This document shows, in pieces, positions 1 through 8,936 of a stretch of 64,000 nucleotides of DNA. The stretch's first letter is position 1. Each line of letters begins with the position of its first letter. The translations under genes and the position numbers were made by a program. The notes below the pieces were generated by a model. The model made no database searches, was not told where the DNA came from, and saw nothing but the letters and a program-made list of their open reading frames with translations. Source of the stretch: BOG-1112 sp964635325 (lineage in GTDB: Bacteria; Bdellovibrionota_B; Oligoflexia; Oligoflexales; Bog-1112); contig CAZWOL010000005.1 in assembly GCA_964635325.1 (NCBI GenBank), positions 1-64,000 of the forward strand, read 5' to 3'.

Positions 1-69
1 TACAAGCCAGTGTTACAAAAAGTATAGGATGGTCTTTTAGATACGACAAGGGAGTTTGTAAAATTTTCT

Positions 70-987
70 TCAATAAGAGGAAGTACTTGTAGCACCTTGA
101 TGATGAGATGTGCTTTCAAAATTTCCTTGAAGGCTCATTGCTGCATCCATAGCACTCACTTCATCATTCTTAAAACCATGAAACGAAACGGTGCGATGAG
201 GTTTGATGAGAGAAAGCTCATAGAGCTCAGTGTATGCTGCGAGAAGCTTGGGGTTAGTGGAGGCTAACTTGTTGTATGCACGACCGACGCTTAAGCCATA
301 CTGTCCCTTAGCCTCTGCTTCTAAAGCTGCAACTTTGGCAGCTGTCTCTGCTTCAAGGAGTTGAGAATCTAGGCGTCCCGCTTCTTCAATGTCTGCTTTA
401 GCTTTCTCTAATCGAGTTGCAACAGTATCAAAGAGTTGCTGCGACACATCGGGGAGTAGGCTAAGTTTGCTGATAAAGACGAGGTCAATAGCAAGGCCCC
501 AACGTCCAATCTCAGTTTGAATATCATCTTTAAGAGCTTTACCAAGTTCAGTGCGATTGCTGAGAATTTTGTCGAATTCGAAGGTCCCCAAGATCGATGT
601 TGCAGAGCAGGTGACTATGCTTTGCATGGATTTCTCCCAATTTTCGACCTGAAACAAAGCTTTCTCTGGAGACTGAATGCGAAATTCAATCCATAGATCG
701 ATGATTATTGTTGTTCCGCGGCAATCGTTAACGTGAATTTGCTCGTAGTGTCGATAGTCTCTTTTGAGTGACAGGCAATAGGCTTTGACCCAAGGAAGGA
801 CTTTTTCTCCCCAAAAATGTAGACCAGGTTCGCGTAGCACATGTGTCATCTTCCCAAATCGTGTCAAAATGACGACGGTCTCGTCTTCGACCTCTACCGT
901 CAACCAATGGAAGACATAAGTACAGATAGGTAGCAAACTAAGACCGAAGATAGCCCATAGTGACCATTGTAGATAGTCGTTGTTCAT
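70..987 (-). CDS. SPFH/band-7 (stomatin/HflC-like) membrane protein, copy 1
   Basis: A 305-residue protein with one N-terminal membrane segment (about residues 8-28) followed by an SPFH/band-7 domain (about 30-210, with 'VVILTRFGKMTHVLREPGL' early in it). A charged Ala/Glu-rich helix follows (about 190-230), as in stomatins, HflK/HflC and flotillins. These families form oligomeric rings or scaffolds that organise membrane proteins. It is the last gene of a minus-strand operon: its ATG overlaps the stop of the preceding SPFH gene by 4 nt (ATGA), so the two are probably translationally coupled and may form a hetero-oligomer. The Ser/Thr/His-rich tail is not conserved in the family. The exact partner is inferred from context only: the operon also encodes an anion transporter-carbonic anhydrase fusion. 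Confidence 0.8.
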   Translation of the reverse strand: MNNDYLQWSLWAIFGLSLLPICTYVFHWLTVEVEDETVVILTRFGKMTHVLREPGLHFWGEKVLPWVKAYCLSLKRDYRHYEQIHVNDCRGTTIIIDLWIEFRIQSPEKALFQVENWEKSMQSIVTCSATSILGTFEFDKILSNRTELGKALKDDIQTEIGRWGLAIDLVFISKLSLLPDVSQQLFDTVATRLEKAKADIEEAGRLDSQLLEAETAAKVAALEAEAKGQYGLSVGRAYNKLASTNPKLLAAYTELYELSLIKPHRTVSFHGFKNDEVSAMDAAMSLQGNFESTSHHQGATSTSSY

Positions 988-1883
988 AGCCCAATCCTTA
1001 CAAAAGAGGTGCGTGACTCTGCAAAAACTTCCGCGCGTCTGCGTTTTACGTAGTGTTGCAAGGTGCCATTGTCTTGTAGGTCTGCGAGTATTTCACCGAT
1101 TGTAGCAATTTCTTCTTCGGTCGCATTTGATTTTGCGCGGGCGATTGCTAGTCCTTTTTTGGCTGCCTGCACGCGTTGCTCGCACTCACTTTCTGTCTGA
1201 GCGTAAAGACGTTGGGCTTCGCTCTGTGCATTGATCACCGAGTTGAGTGCATTCGCAAGTTCGTTAGGTGGCAAAATGTCGGTGAGATCGACTCCGTCGA
1301 AACGTATACCATAGCGATCGCCGATCTGTGAGCGGCAAAAATTTTGAATGCGACTATTGAGTAGCTTTCTTTCGCGACGTAATGCTGCATAGGAACCTAC
1401 CTGTGCATTCAAAAGAGGTGCATCACTATGGATATCACTCTCCTTGGAACCTACCTGGTCGAAATTTGCAATTTCGTTGCGTAACAGACAGATAAAAATG
1501 CCTTTCACGTGCTCCAAAGGTTTTTCGATCGAAAAAAGTAAATTGTAAAGATTCTTTTCAACAGGTGTGTAACGTAGTGTCGAATCAAGACGTAGCATGG
1601 TTCCATCTGACGCCATGGCTCGTGTACCACCTTCTTCACCTGAGAGTTCGATCATTTGTTCCATGAGGGAAATTTCTTGAACCTTCTGCCATGGCCATTT
1701 GAAGTGCAGACCTGGTTTGTAGGTTTTGAGCTCCTTGACTGTCTCATTCGAAAAATCTGCTTTACCAAAGCGTGTAGTAACTGCAAGGTGACCTTCTTGA
1801 ACTTCGAAACGACATTGACTCAGTAGGTACCCAACATAAACTGTTAGGCCAGTTGAAAATGATACTAGATCCCATAACTCCAT
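984..1883 (-). CDS. SPFH/band-7 (stomatin/HflK-like) membrane protein, copy 2
   Basis: A 299-residue protein with an N-terminal hydrophobic segment (about 6-24) and a band-7 domain starting near 'EGHLAVTTRFGK'. A helical, Ala/Glu/Lys-rich stretch (about 215-255) resembles the coiled coil of HflK/stomatin proteins. An AAGGAG ribosome site lies 7 nt before the ATG. It starts 12 nt after the SulP-carbonic anhydrase gene and overlaps the next SPFH gene by 4 nt, so the three genes form a tight operon. It is clearly different in sequence from copy 1, so this is an old pair rather than a recent duplication. A role in organising or regulating the transporter is inferred from the operon, not shown. 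Confidence 0.8.
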   Translation of the reverse strand: MELWDLVSFSTGLTVYVGYLLSQCRFEVQEGHLAVTTRFGKADFSNETVKELKTYKPGLHFKWPWQKVQEISLMEQMIELSGEEGGTRAMASDGTMLRLDSTLRYTPVEKNLYNLLFSIEKPLEHVKGIFICLLRNEIANFDQVGSKESDIHSDAPLLNAQVGSYAALRRERKLLNSRIQNFCRSQIGDRYGIRFDGVDLTDILPPNELANALNSVINAQSEAQRLYAQTESECEQRVQAAKKGLAIARAKSNATEEEIATIGEILADLQDNGTLQHYVKRRRAEVFAESRTSFVRIGL

Positions 1884-1895
1884 AAAAATTCTCCT

Positions 1896-3956
1896 TCAGA
1901 AGCGGTCGAGGGTCGATCTCCAACCGCGAGATTGGATGAAGTTCAATCGCTTAAGTGCTTCATTTTGACCGCTATGTTTTTTATATGCTGCAGCAAGACC
2001 TTTGTTGACACCTACTACATCATCATTGAAGTGCAGATGGGCATCGCTCACTCGTGGGAGTTTTTCTGCTTTTTCTAAGCTATCGACGACCATACCGTGT
2101 GGTACAAAACGTCCATCAGGAATATCGACACCAACAACAATGGCACCAATTCCAATGTAACAATGAGATCCCACTGTAGAGTCATGTACAATCGCTTGGA
2201 AACCAATAAAGGAGTTGTTCCCTACAAAGCAGGGGCCATGCACAAGGGCCTGGTGGGCAACCGAAACATTTTCTCCGATGTAGACCGCCCAATCTTCACC
2301 ATTCACATGCACCCATTTTTCTTTTAGTGCATGAATGACGACACCATCTTGGATGTTGGAGTTTGAACCGATGAAGAAAGGTGATCCTTCGTCTGCACGT
2401 ACAGAGCTTTCTGCTGCGATATGCACGTGCTCGCCAAGCACAACTTTTCCGATGATCGAAGCCTTCTGATGAACGAATGAAGACGCAGCTACGTGCGCAC
2501 GTTCGCGGATCTGAGTGAGCCAATTGTTGGGTCCAGTTTCTGGTGAGTAATGCATGTGACGTTTGCTACTGACCTTGCTTGCAGGGATAACAGCTCGAAT
2601 TCCAGGTTGAACTGGCTTTTGTGTAGGTTCTGGCTTTTGTCCCCGACCAAACCAGGTGTTCAAACCATGTATTAGAATCCCACCGATTAGCCCCCACATT
2701 AGATGTCCAGTGAGGGTCCCGATTGCTGCCATCAGGAAAGCAACGGCTTCTAATTTGTTCGTTTTAATATATTGAATCAGTGTGGTCGTTTCGATCAATC
2801 TATAAGCAACGACGCAGAGCAAGCCAGCTAGAGCAGACAAAGGAATGATTTCGAGTACATCATTCAAATGAAAAATTGCTACAAACAGAAGTATTGCGTG
2901 TAACAAGCTTGAGAGACTGCTTTTGCCTCCGCTCTGGGCATTGACTGTAGAGCGAACGATAACACCCGAAACGGGCATACCTCCTACCAAAGCTGTACCT
3001 ATATTTGCAAGACCTTGACCGAGTAGTTCTAAATTTGAGTTGTAAGGTTTTTTTGCATCTACGAGTCGATCGATGGCTTGACCAGACAAAAGTGTTTCGA
3101 TGCTGGCGAGTAATACCAGTGGGATACTTGCTAGTAAGATGTCAAACCATTGCTCAATTTCGAGCTTCGAAAATTCAGGAATCGCAAGAGTGCTCGTCAG
3201 ATTGCCGACTCGTTCAATGTTCCATTGCAAGTGGTTGGATACATATGTGATCAATGCAATCCCTACTAAAGCTGCAGGAAAGCGCTTGTACTGCTTGCAT
3301 GAGATCACCAAGAAAGCAACAAATAGCCCTGATACAACTGAGAACCAAGATATGTGATGCAACCAATGTGGTTGGTGTATCATCTGGGCAATTTCAAAGA
3401 CTGTATAGTTGAAACCAAGAAGCTCAGGAATTTGCTGATCAAGAAGTTTGAGTCCGACGCCACTAATAAATCCAGCAAGTACAGCTTCGGGAACATAGCG
3501 TATGAATTTGCCAGCAGAGATAGCGCTCAAGATGAGCTGCGTGATCCCAACGAGCAAACAGGATGCAGCGACACCTACGACTCCAAAGTCTTTGGCAAGT
3601 GCGAGTACAATCACATTTACTGCAGCAGATGGTCCGGTAACTTGTAGGGGTGCTCCACCAAAAATAGCAGCAAGTGTACCCCCAATAGCTCCAGCAAGTA
3701 GACCTGCTTGGGCAGGAAGACCACAGGCAATGGCAAGTGCAATGTTGAGAGGCAATGCTACAGCAGCAACGGTTATTGCAGCCAGAATGTCGGGGAGCCA
3801 ATTTTGCGGATGTCGAGTCTCACTCCATTTTTGTTTCCAATCATGGAAGAGATTACGAGTGTGATTTTTAAAATGCAAAATTTTTGAGATCTCTCTCTCA
3901 GGAGGTCCCTCGTTACGTACCAATCGAATAGGCTGTTTGGTTAGGATTTTTTTCAT
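1896..3956 (-). CDS. SulP-family anion (bicarbonate?) transporter fused to a CcmM-like gamma-carbonic anhydrase
   Basis: The N-terminal part (about residues 55-435) is a SulP/SLC26 transporter with 'LQVTGPSAAVNVIVLALA' and 'LVGGMPVSGVIVRSTVNAQS'. No STAS domain follows. Instead, after a Pro/Lys linker, residues about 485-655 form a left-handed beta-helix gamma-carbonic anhydrase of the CcmM/Cam type ('RADEGSPFFIGSNSNIQDG', 'FIGFQAIVHDSTVG'). The three metal-binding His positions are all present (VIH542, SVAH568, LVH573). The likely role is coupled transport and hydration of CO2/bicarbonate at the inner membrane. Beta-type carbonic anhydrases fused to SulP are known; a gamma-type one in place of STAS is unusual. 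I chose ATG 3956; an upstream TTG at 3989 would add 11 residues. It is first in an operon with two SPFH genes and divergent from the nuclease gene. Confidence 0.9.
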   Translation of the reverse strand: MKKILTKQPIRLVRNEGPPEREISKILHFKNHTRNLFHDWKQKWSETRHPQNWLPDILAAITVAAVALPLNIALAIACGLPAQAGLLAGAIGGTLAAIFGGAPLQVTGPSAAVNVIVLALAKDFGVVGVAASCLLVGITQLILSAISAGKFIRYVPEAVLAGFISGVGLKLLDQQIPELLGFNYTVFEIAQMIHQPHWLHHISWFSVVSGLFVAFLVISCKQYKRFPAALVGIALITYVSNHLQWNIERVGNLTSTLAIPEFSKLEIEQWFDILLASIPLVLLASIETLLSGQAIDRLVDAKKPYNSNLELLGQGLANIGTALVGGMPVSGVIVRSTVNAQSGGKSSLSSLLHAILLFVAIFHLNDVLEIIPLSALAGLLCVVAYRLIETTTLIQYIKTNKLEAVAFLMAAIGTLTGHLMWGLIGGILIHGLNTWFGRGQKPEPTQKPVQPGIRAVIPASKVSSKRHMHYSPETGPNNWLTQIRERAHVAASSFVHQKASIIGKVVLGEHVHIAAESSVRADEGSPFFIGSNSNIQDGVVIHALKEKWVHVNGEDWAVYIGENVSVAHQALVHGPCFVGNNSFIGFQAIVHDSTVGSHCYIGIGAIVVGVDIPDGRFVPHGMVVDSLEKAEKLPRVSDAHLHFNDDVVGVNKGLAAAYKKHSGQNEALKRLNFIQSRGWRSTLDRF

Positions 3957-4083
3957 AGCAATACCATCGCTGATAAGGTTTTTCAGCAAATTAATTTGAA
4001 TTTTTGAGTGGTCTACTAATAAGGTATGTGATTTGATTGTTTTGTCAAATTCAAAAAACTAAATTTTTTGGAGAATCTGAGTG

Positions 4084-4686
4084 ATGCGCAAGTCTTTTTG
4101 TTTGCTATTGTCTTTGCTTGTTCTGCCTTCTCCTTTTGTGTTTGCTCGTGGCGAACGAGTTACACGGAAAGATGTACATACATTGTCCGTAAAAGATGAA
4201 GTTTGTTTTAGTCCGCAAGAAGAGTGTGCGGAAAAGTTAGTGAATTTTTTAGATGGGGCTGAGACTTCAATCGACCTCGCGATTTTTGATATCAACCTAG
4301 AAAGCATTGTTCAAAAACTAATTGAGAAATCGAAAACAATTACCGTTCGTATTCTTTGTGACAAAAGACAAGCTGCAGGACCTCGTTCCCGAGTGCGTGA
4401 GCTGCTAGAGCGCGGAGTGGATGTGCGCTATGGCAAACAAAAAGGAATTATGCATCATAAGTTTGTAGTCGTTGATGCCGAGCGCATGGAAACCGGATCC
4501 TTTAACTTCACTAACCACGCAAACATAGCAAACCAAGAGAACATGCTCTTTCTTTACTCTGCGGAATTGGTTACAAGTTATGTCGATCAGTTTGAGAAAA
4601 TTTGGTCAACCGCTAGGCTTATCGAACTGCGTGAACTTATAAATGAGCAAGATTCTGCTTATGAGCCTTCCGATATCGAATTTTAG
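4084..4686 (+). CDS. secreted phospholipase D-family nuclease (single HKD motif)
   Basis: About 200 residues with a Sec signal peptide (hydrophobic core 'LLLSLLVLPSPFVFA') and one PLD catalytic motif, 'HHKFVVVD', followed by 'METGSFNFT'. A single HKD motif and this size are typical of the Nuc/EndA-like endonuclease branch, which dimerises to form one active site and acts in the periplasm or outside the cell on DNA. A GTG at 4081 is also in frame; ATG 4084 with GGAG at 4070-4073 is preferred. It is a single-gene unit, divergent from the SulP fusion operon. Whether the substrate is nucleic acid or phospholipid cannot be decided from sequence, but the single-motif form favours a nuclease. Confidence 0.8.
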   Translation: MRKSFCLLLSLLVLPSPFVFARGERVTRKDVHTLSVKDEVCFSPQEECAEKLVNFLDGAETSIDLAIFDINLESIVQKLIEKSKTITVRILCDKRQAAGPRSRVRELLERGVDVRYGKQKGIMHHKFVVVDAERMETGSFNFTNHANIANQENMLFLYSAELVTSYVDQFEKIWSTARLIELRELINEQDSAYEPSDIEF

Positions 4687-4816
4687 TAGCGTCTTACCTA
4701 AAGATCGCAAAACCTTGAGCCAATGCTTCTTTCATCCTATATTGCGCAAACATTAGTGCTGAAGGCGCTTAGTTCATATATAGAATGAGAGACTTTTTTG
4801 GATGACAAGGACCTGA

Positions 4817-6019
4817 ATGGAATTCCGTAAAATACCGCTTGATGAGAGCCTCTGGCGTTATAAGGAACCAGCTCGTTTTGAAGTGCTAAGTGCGCAGCAA
4901 GCTATGGAACTTGCATGTGCTGTGGCTTTGAAAGGGGCGGGTGCTGTCCACAAGAACCCAATGGTCGGTGCTGTCTTGGTGGATGCCGAGCATAGGTTCT
5001 TGGTAGCCTCAGCTCATTTGGCCTTTGGTCAAGATCATGCAGAGGTCAGTCTTCTCAAGCAAATCCAGCAACTTGGACTCAGTGACCACCTGGCGCAAAG
5101 CACTCTCTATGTGACTCTCGAGCCTTGCAGTCATCATGGAAAGACTCCGCCCTGTGTGGATGCAATACTCAGGGTGCCCATTCGAGAGCTTGTGTACGCT
5201 GCAATTGACCCCAATCCCTTAGTGAGTGGTCGTGGTATCCGTTTGCTCGAAGAGCAGGGCGTTCAATGTACATTTTCAAAAGACTTTGCTGCTATGGCTG
5301 AGTATTTGCTTGAACATTTTAGCTGGGGCCTTAGTCATAAGACTCCGTATATAGGTCTTAAAACAGCAAGTTCCTTGAATGGAATGGCAGCTTATCCAGG
5401 AGATCAGCGGGCGTGGATTAGCGGTGAGCGTGCTCGCCATTACGGGCATTGGTTGCGTTGCCAATATGAAGGGATCTTGGTCGGAGCGCAGACCATTGTG
5501 CTCGACAATCCAACTCTTGATGTGCGTCACCCCCACATTCAAGCTCGTAATCCCCTTCGTATTGTTTTGGATCCGCATGGACGTGCCCTGCAAGTGCGTG
5601 ATTTGAGTGAGCACAATATTCTCAAGGGGGATGCCTCCCAAACTTTGTGGATATGTGAAGAAGTTTTTTGGGAGTCTTTGAAGGGGCAAGAGATGGTCTT
5701 GGCCTTGCAGGAGTTGGGAGCGAAGATTCTTAGCTTACCGAAAGCTTGGACTCTGCATTCCTTGCTCTGCCAGCTCGGTGAGCGTGAAATGGTTAGTCTG
5801 CTGATCGAGGGCGGCCCTCGAACTTGGGGGGCTTTTCTGCAGGCTGGTTTGGTAAACAAAATGCATTGTTTTCTTGCAACTAAAGTCTTTGCTGGGAATG
5901 CGATTAACTTTGCAGCTTACCACTTAGGCAGCTCACATTTGAATCTGAAACAGACAGTATTGACCATGCTCGAAGACGATATTTTGGTCGAAGGAATTAT
6001 TTCTGAGGATAAGCTGTGA
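4817..6019 (+). CDS. ribD: bifunctional riboflavin biosynthesis deaminase/reductase RibD
   Basis: A 400-residue protein that performs the second and third committed steps of riboflavin synthesis: deamination of the diaminopyrimidine product of GTP cyclohydrolase II, then NADPH-dependent reduction of the ribosyl chain. The N-terminal deaminase has the zinc motifs HAE (residues 74-76) and 'PCSHHGKTPPC' (103-113). The reductase domain starts near 'PYIGLKTASSLNG' (177-189). An AAGGAC ribosome site precedes the ATG. Its TGA is overlapped by the start of the next gene, another cytidine deaminase-fold enzyme. The other rib genes are not in this window, so the operon here is not a classical rib operon. 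Confidence 0.93.
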   Translation: MEFRKIPLDESLWRYKEPARFEVLSAQQAMELACAVALKGAGAVHKNPMVGAVLVDAEHRFLVASAHLAFGQDHAEVSLLKQIQQLGLSDHLAQSTLYVTLEPCSHHGKTPPCVDAILRVPIRELVYAAIDPNPLVSGRGIRLLEEQGVQCTFSKDFAAMAEYLLEHFSWGLSHKTPYIGLKTASSLNGMAAYPGDQRAWISGERARHYGHWLRCQYEGILVGAQTIVLDNPTLDVRHPHIQARNPLRIVLDPHGRALQVRDLSEHNILKGDASQTLWICEEVFWESLKGQEMVLALQELGAKILSLPKAWTLHSLLCQLGEREMVSLLIEGGPRTWGAFLQAGLVNKMHCFLATKVFAGNAINFAAYHLGSSHLNLKQTVLTMLEDDILVEGIISEDKL

Positions 6020-6447
6020 AACGTCCATCATTTGAAGAAATCTATTTGAAGCTTGCAGCAACTTTGTCTCAACGAGCAACATGTAAGAGACTCCAAGTCG
6101 GTACGGTTATTACGAGCGAAGATTTTCGTAAGGTCCTTGCTGTAGGCTACAATGGAAATGCAACAGGGCTGCCTAACACATGTGATCGTGATGAGGTGGG
6201 TAATTGTGGGTGCTTGCATTCGGAGGAGAATGCCGTCATCAATTGCGATAGTCCGCGTTCGATCCCCAAAGTGGTCTTTGTCACTCATCAGCCGTGTGCA
6301 GCATGTGCAAAGCGACTCATTAATTTGGGAAATGTGCGCAAAGTATTTTATGCTCATGAATATAGATCGTCTGCTTCCGGAACTCTATTTGCCCAAACCG
6401 GAATTGAACTCATTCATTGGAATGCACAAAACAAGGTATTCGATTGA
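6016..6447 (+). CDS. dCMP/cytidine deaminase family protein (ComEB-like)
   Basis: A 143-residue zinc-dependent deaminase with 'LHSEENAV' (His68, Glu70) and 'PCAACAK' (Cys94, Cys97). This arrangement is typical of deoxycytidylate deaminase, which makes dUMP for thymidylate synthesis. The GTG start at 6016 overlaps the ribD stop, so it is co-translated with ribD. At 143 residues it matches ComEB-type enzymes. The alternative, a generic nucleotide deaminase of other substrate range, cannot be excluded. Its 3' end overlaps the flippase gene. Confidence 0.85.
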   Translation: MKRPSFEEIYLKLAATLSQRATCKRLQVGTVITSEDFRKVLAVGYNGNATGLPNTCDRDEVGNCGCLHSEENAVINCDSPRSIPKVVFVTHQPCAACAKRLINLGNVRKVFYAHEYRSSASGTLFAQTGIELIHWNAQNKVFD

Positions 6448-7853
6448 TTCACACCAAGCGTATTTCTATCACTGTCTTGTCTGGTGTCATCATTGAGCTT
6501 CTGAATAAGATTGCTCCACTCATTATTATCCACTTTGCGCAGAGACGCCTCGGCATTGAAAATTTTGGTTACGCGCTGTTCGGTCTTACTGTGATTGAAG
6601 TCGCTGTTCCTTTTATTGTCTTTGGCTACAATCAAGTCGGTATTATCGAAGGAGGCAAAAATCCAGAGCGCATAAGCACACTTATAAGCAATATATTTCT
6701 GCTTAAGACCTTGCATTTTTTCGGTGTTGTAGGTGCTTTGCTTGCATTCTTTTATACGGTTCCATCCTATCAAAAGTATTTTTCACTGATGCTGCCTCTA
6801 TGCGGCTTACTGGTTTTTACAGTTGTCGAATCATTTTGGGTGCAAGCAGCCACACAGAAAATGATCGTGTCGAATCTTCTCGTGGGTATCTGTCGATTTC
6901 TAGGTCTTGGCGCTATTCTTTTGTTGATCGATAACGCATCTGATGCAATTCTCTTTGCAATTCTATCCTTGGCAACTAATGCACTTGTCAATGTTCTGTC
7001 AGCTGTTCACAGTCTTTGGAGTTTTGGATTAACGCGTCCAGATCGTGTCGAACTCCAAAGCATTGCGCGCAAAGCAAAGCCTTTTGCAGCTGTCGTACTT
7101 CTGACGATCGTGAGTGATCGAATGGATGTACTGATGGCCGAGCATTTTGCGGGTCTTGCTGGAGCTGGTTACTATGCTGGGTGTTCTCGCTTCGGTCACA
7201 GTTTGATGCAGATTGCAAATGTTGTTGTTGCAACGTTTTTCTCGGAAATGGTTGTTGTCAAAGATAGAGAGCTCTTGCGCTCACACATGAGAATGAGTGT
7301 GCGTATACTAGCGTTGTTGATTGCTCCGATTGTAGTCGGAGTTTGGTTTGTTGATGGTGACTTGCTCAGCTTTGTCTTTGACGATAGCTTTCGCTCAGTA
7401 AAAAGTTTGCTGGGATGGTCTTTCATTGCAACGACTTTTGGTTTGCTCACCGTAGCTTTCGGTCAGCAAGTATTGTTTGTGCTCGGCAAAACGCAAAGTT
7501 ATGTGCGAGCCCTCCTTCTAGGAATTTGTATTGCATTTTGCATAGCATATTTTGGAGCTCGAGATGCCAACCTCTATGCAATTGCAATTGCGATGTGCAT
7601 TGGTAAGGGGGTTAGTGCGGTCTATGTGATATGGGTTGCCTGCCAAAATCTGAGATTTTTTCCCTACCGAGAAATTTTTTATGGACTTCTACCAGCCGCT
7701 CTTATGGCTTTGGTCCTTTATCTGCTGCCTCTGACACACTTCTACACAAAGGTAGGAGCGGGTGTATTAATCTATGCTGTCGGTGTAATAATCTTCAATA
7801 GGTCGACACTGTTGGCTTTGTGGCAACGACGCAATCGTTCTAAGATTTTATAG
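6417..7853 (+). CDS. polysaccharide flippase-like membrane protein (MOP superfamily, Wzx-like)
   Basis: A roughly 470-residue polytopic membrane protein with about 12-14 hydrophobic segments. It has the pattern of O-antigen/exopolysaccharide flippases of the MOP superfamily, for example 'FAGLAGAGYYAGCSRFG' mid-protein and paired helices throughout. It would move an undecaprenyl-linked oligosaccharide across the inner membrane. The annotated ATG lies 31 nt inside the deaminase gene; an in-frame TTG at 6444 that overlaps the deaminase stop (TTGA) is an equally good start. It meets the hydrolase gene tail to tail with a 6-nt overlap. No polymerase or other Wzx/Wzy genes are adjacent, so its substrate is unknown. 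Confidence 0.75.
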   Translation: MECTKQGIRLIHTKRISITVLSGVIIELLNKIAPLIIIHFAQRRLGIENFGYALFGLTVIEVAVPFIVFGYNQVGIIEGGKNPERISTLISNIFLLKTLHFFGVVGALLAFFYTVPSYQKYFSLMLPLCGLLVFTVVESFWVQAATQKMIVSNLLVGICRFLGLGAILLLIDNASDAILFAILSLATNALVNVLSAVHSLWSFGLTRPDRVELQSIARKAKPFAAVVLLTIVSDRMDVLMAEHFAGLAGAGYYAGCSRFGHSLMQIANVVVATFFSEMVVVKDRELLRSHMRMSVRILALLIAPIVVGVWFVDGDLLSFVFDDSFRSVKSLLGWSFIATTFGLLTVAFGQQVLFVLGKTQSYVRALLLGICIAFCIAYFGARDANLYAIAIAMCIGKGVSAVYVIWVACQNLRFFPYREIFYGLLPAALMALVLYLLPLTHFYTKVGAGVLIYAVGVIIFNRSTLLALWQRRNRSKIL

Positions 7854-8810
7854 ATCTTCTGCTTTTTGCCGAGATGTCTTTTTACGAGTCTGTGCCTTTG
7901 CATCGACTCCATCTTTGAAAAGACCAGCACGTGTGAGTTCGAGGGCTAGGTTATAGGATGCAGGGGCTTCTGCAAAAATCTCATGACGTGTATCGGATAG
8001 CTCTATGCATTCAACCTTGGTCTTGCTGTATTTATTAGCACGTTCGGTCCAAATTTTGATGGCAGACGTTGCAACAAGACGTTCATCATCCCCATAGAGT
8101 ATTTTGGTTGGTACTTTCAGATGAGCAAGGTTGTCTTGTTTCATAACATAGGCGATCGCTTCACCTGTTGCTTTGATCCAACCGAATGTAACTCCCTCGC
8201 TGCCGTATGGACCCTTAGAGCGTCGGTCGAAACGTTCTCGAGAAAACGTAAAAAGATTGTTATCAAATCCCATCTTAGCCTCTGGGTTTCTTTGGAAGTA
8301 AACTTTGCCAAGACCTAAACGTGTTGCGACGTTTCCAATCAGCGTGCCTACAATCTGTGGAATAACATGCTGTACTCCAAAGAGTGGTGCGCTGAGAAGG
8401 AGCTTCTCAGGTTTTAGATAGCCTTTCATGGTCGAGTAAACAGCGATCAAGCCACCCATTGAATGAGCGATGACGGTATACGGTTTTTTCCCGACTATCT
8501 TTTGTATGAGGAACTGAGCATCCTTGCCCAGTTGGTCATAGTCTTCGACATGAGAACGGGGTTCTCCATCTGAGGCCCCTTGTCCTCTATGATCCCAAGT
8601 CAGAAAAGCCACTCCTTCAGGAAGACCTAAATCATCAGGGAGATAGTCATATTTCTCGATATATTCTCCATGACCGTTTAGAAAAAGGACATAGCGATCG
8701 ATAGTCTCTTCTTCGGAAGTGTAGAGTCCATAACGTAGTTTGAAGTCATTTGGCAAATTTAGGGTTTTTATAGTCCATTGGCGTTTTGGCATTGTCGTTG
8801 ATGGTTGCAT
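7848..8810 (-). CDS. alpha/beta hydrolase, lysophospholipase/monoacylglycerol lipase-like (serine aminopeptidase S33 type)
   Basis: About 320 residues with the alpha/beta-hydrolase landmarks 'LFLNGHGEYIEKYD' (oxyanion region), 'WDHRGQGASDG' and the nucleophile elbow 'AHSMGG'. An Asp in 'LYGDDERLV' and the His in 'DTRHEIF' complete a plausible catalytic triad. This layout is typical of PldB-like lysophospholipases and monoglyceride lipases. No signal peptide is evident, so it is probably cytosolic. I chose ATG 8810 because GAGGA precedes it at good spacing; upstream in-frame starts reach 8867. The C-terminus is Lys/Arg-rich ('AKAQTRKKTSRQKA'). Confidence 0.8.
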   Translation of the reverse strand: MQPSTTMPKRQWTIKTLNLPNDFKLRYGLYTSEEETIDRYVLFLNGHGEYIEKYDYLPDDLGLPEGVAFLTWDHRGQGASDGEPRSHVEDYDQLGKDAQFLIQKIVGKKPYTVIAHSMGGLIAVYSTMKGYLKPEKLLLSAPLFGVQHVIPQIVGTLIGNVATRLGLGKVYFQRNPEAKMGFDNNLFTFSRERFDRRSKGPYGSEGVTFGWIKATGEAIAYVMKQDNLAHLKVPTKILYGDDERLVATSAIKIWTERANKYSKTKVECIELSDTRHEIFAEAPASYNLALELTRAGLFKDGVDAKAQTRKKTSRQKAEDL

Positions 8811-8936
8811 CAGTTTCCTCATAGCTATGAAAATTGTTTCCGCTTTAGTTCGATGGCATGTCAACACGATAACTCATACGAATTGAAACTTAAAATGTTC
8901 TTAGAAGATCTAACTGAGGCGAGGTTATTGCTTAGT

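Noticed and set aside
3463..3864. Overlapping frames of 112 and 120 codons on both strands
   Set aside because: Both lie inside the SulP domain, and their Cys/Ser/Ala-rich translations are out-of-frame readings of membrane segments.
4687..4816. FMN riboswitch before ribD
   Set aside because: The gap is only 130 nt and shows none of the conserved RFN-element blocks.
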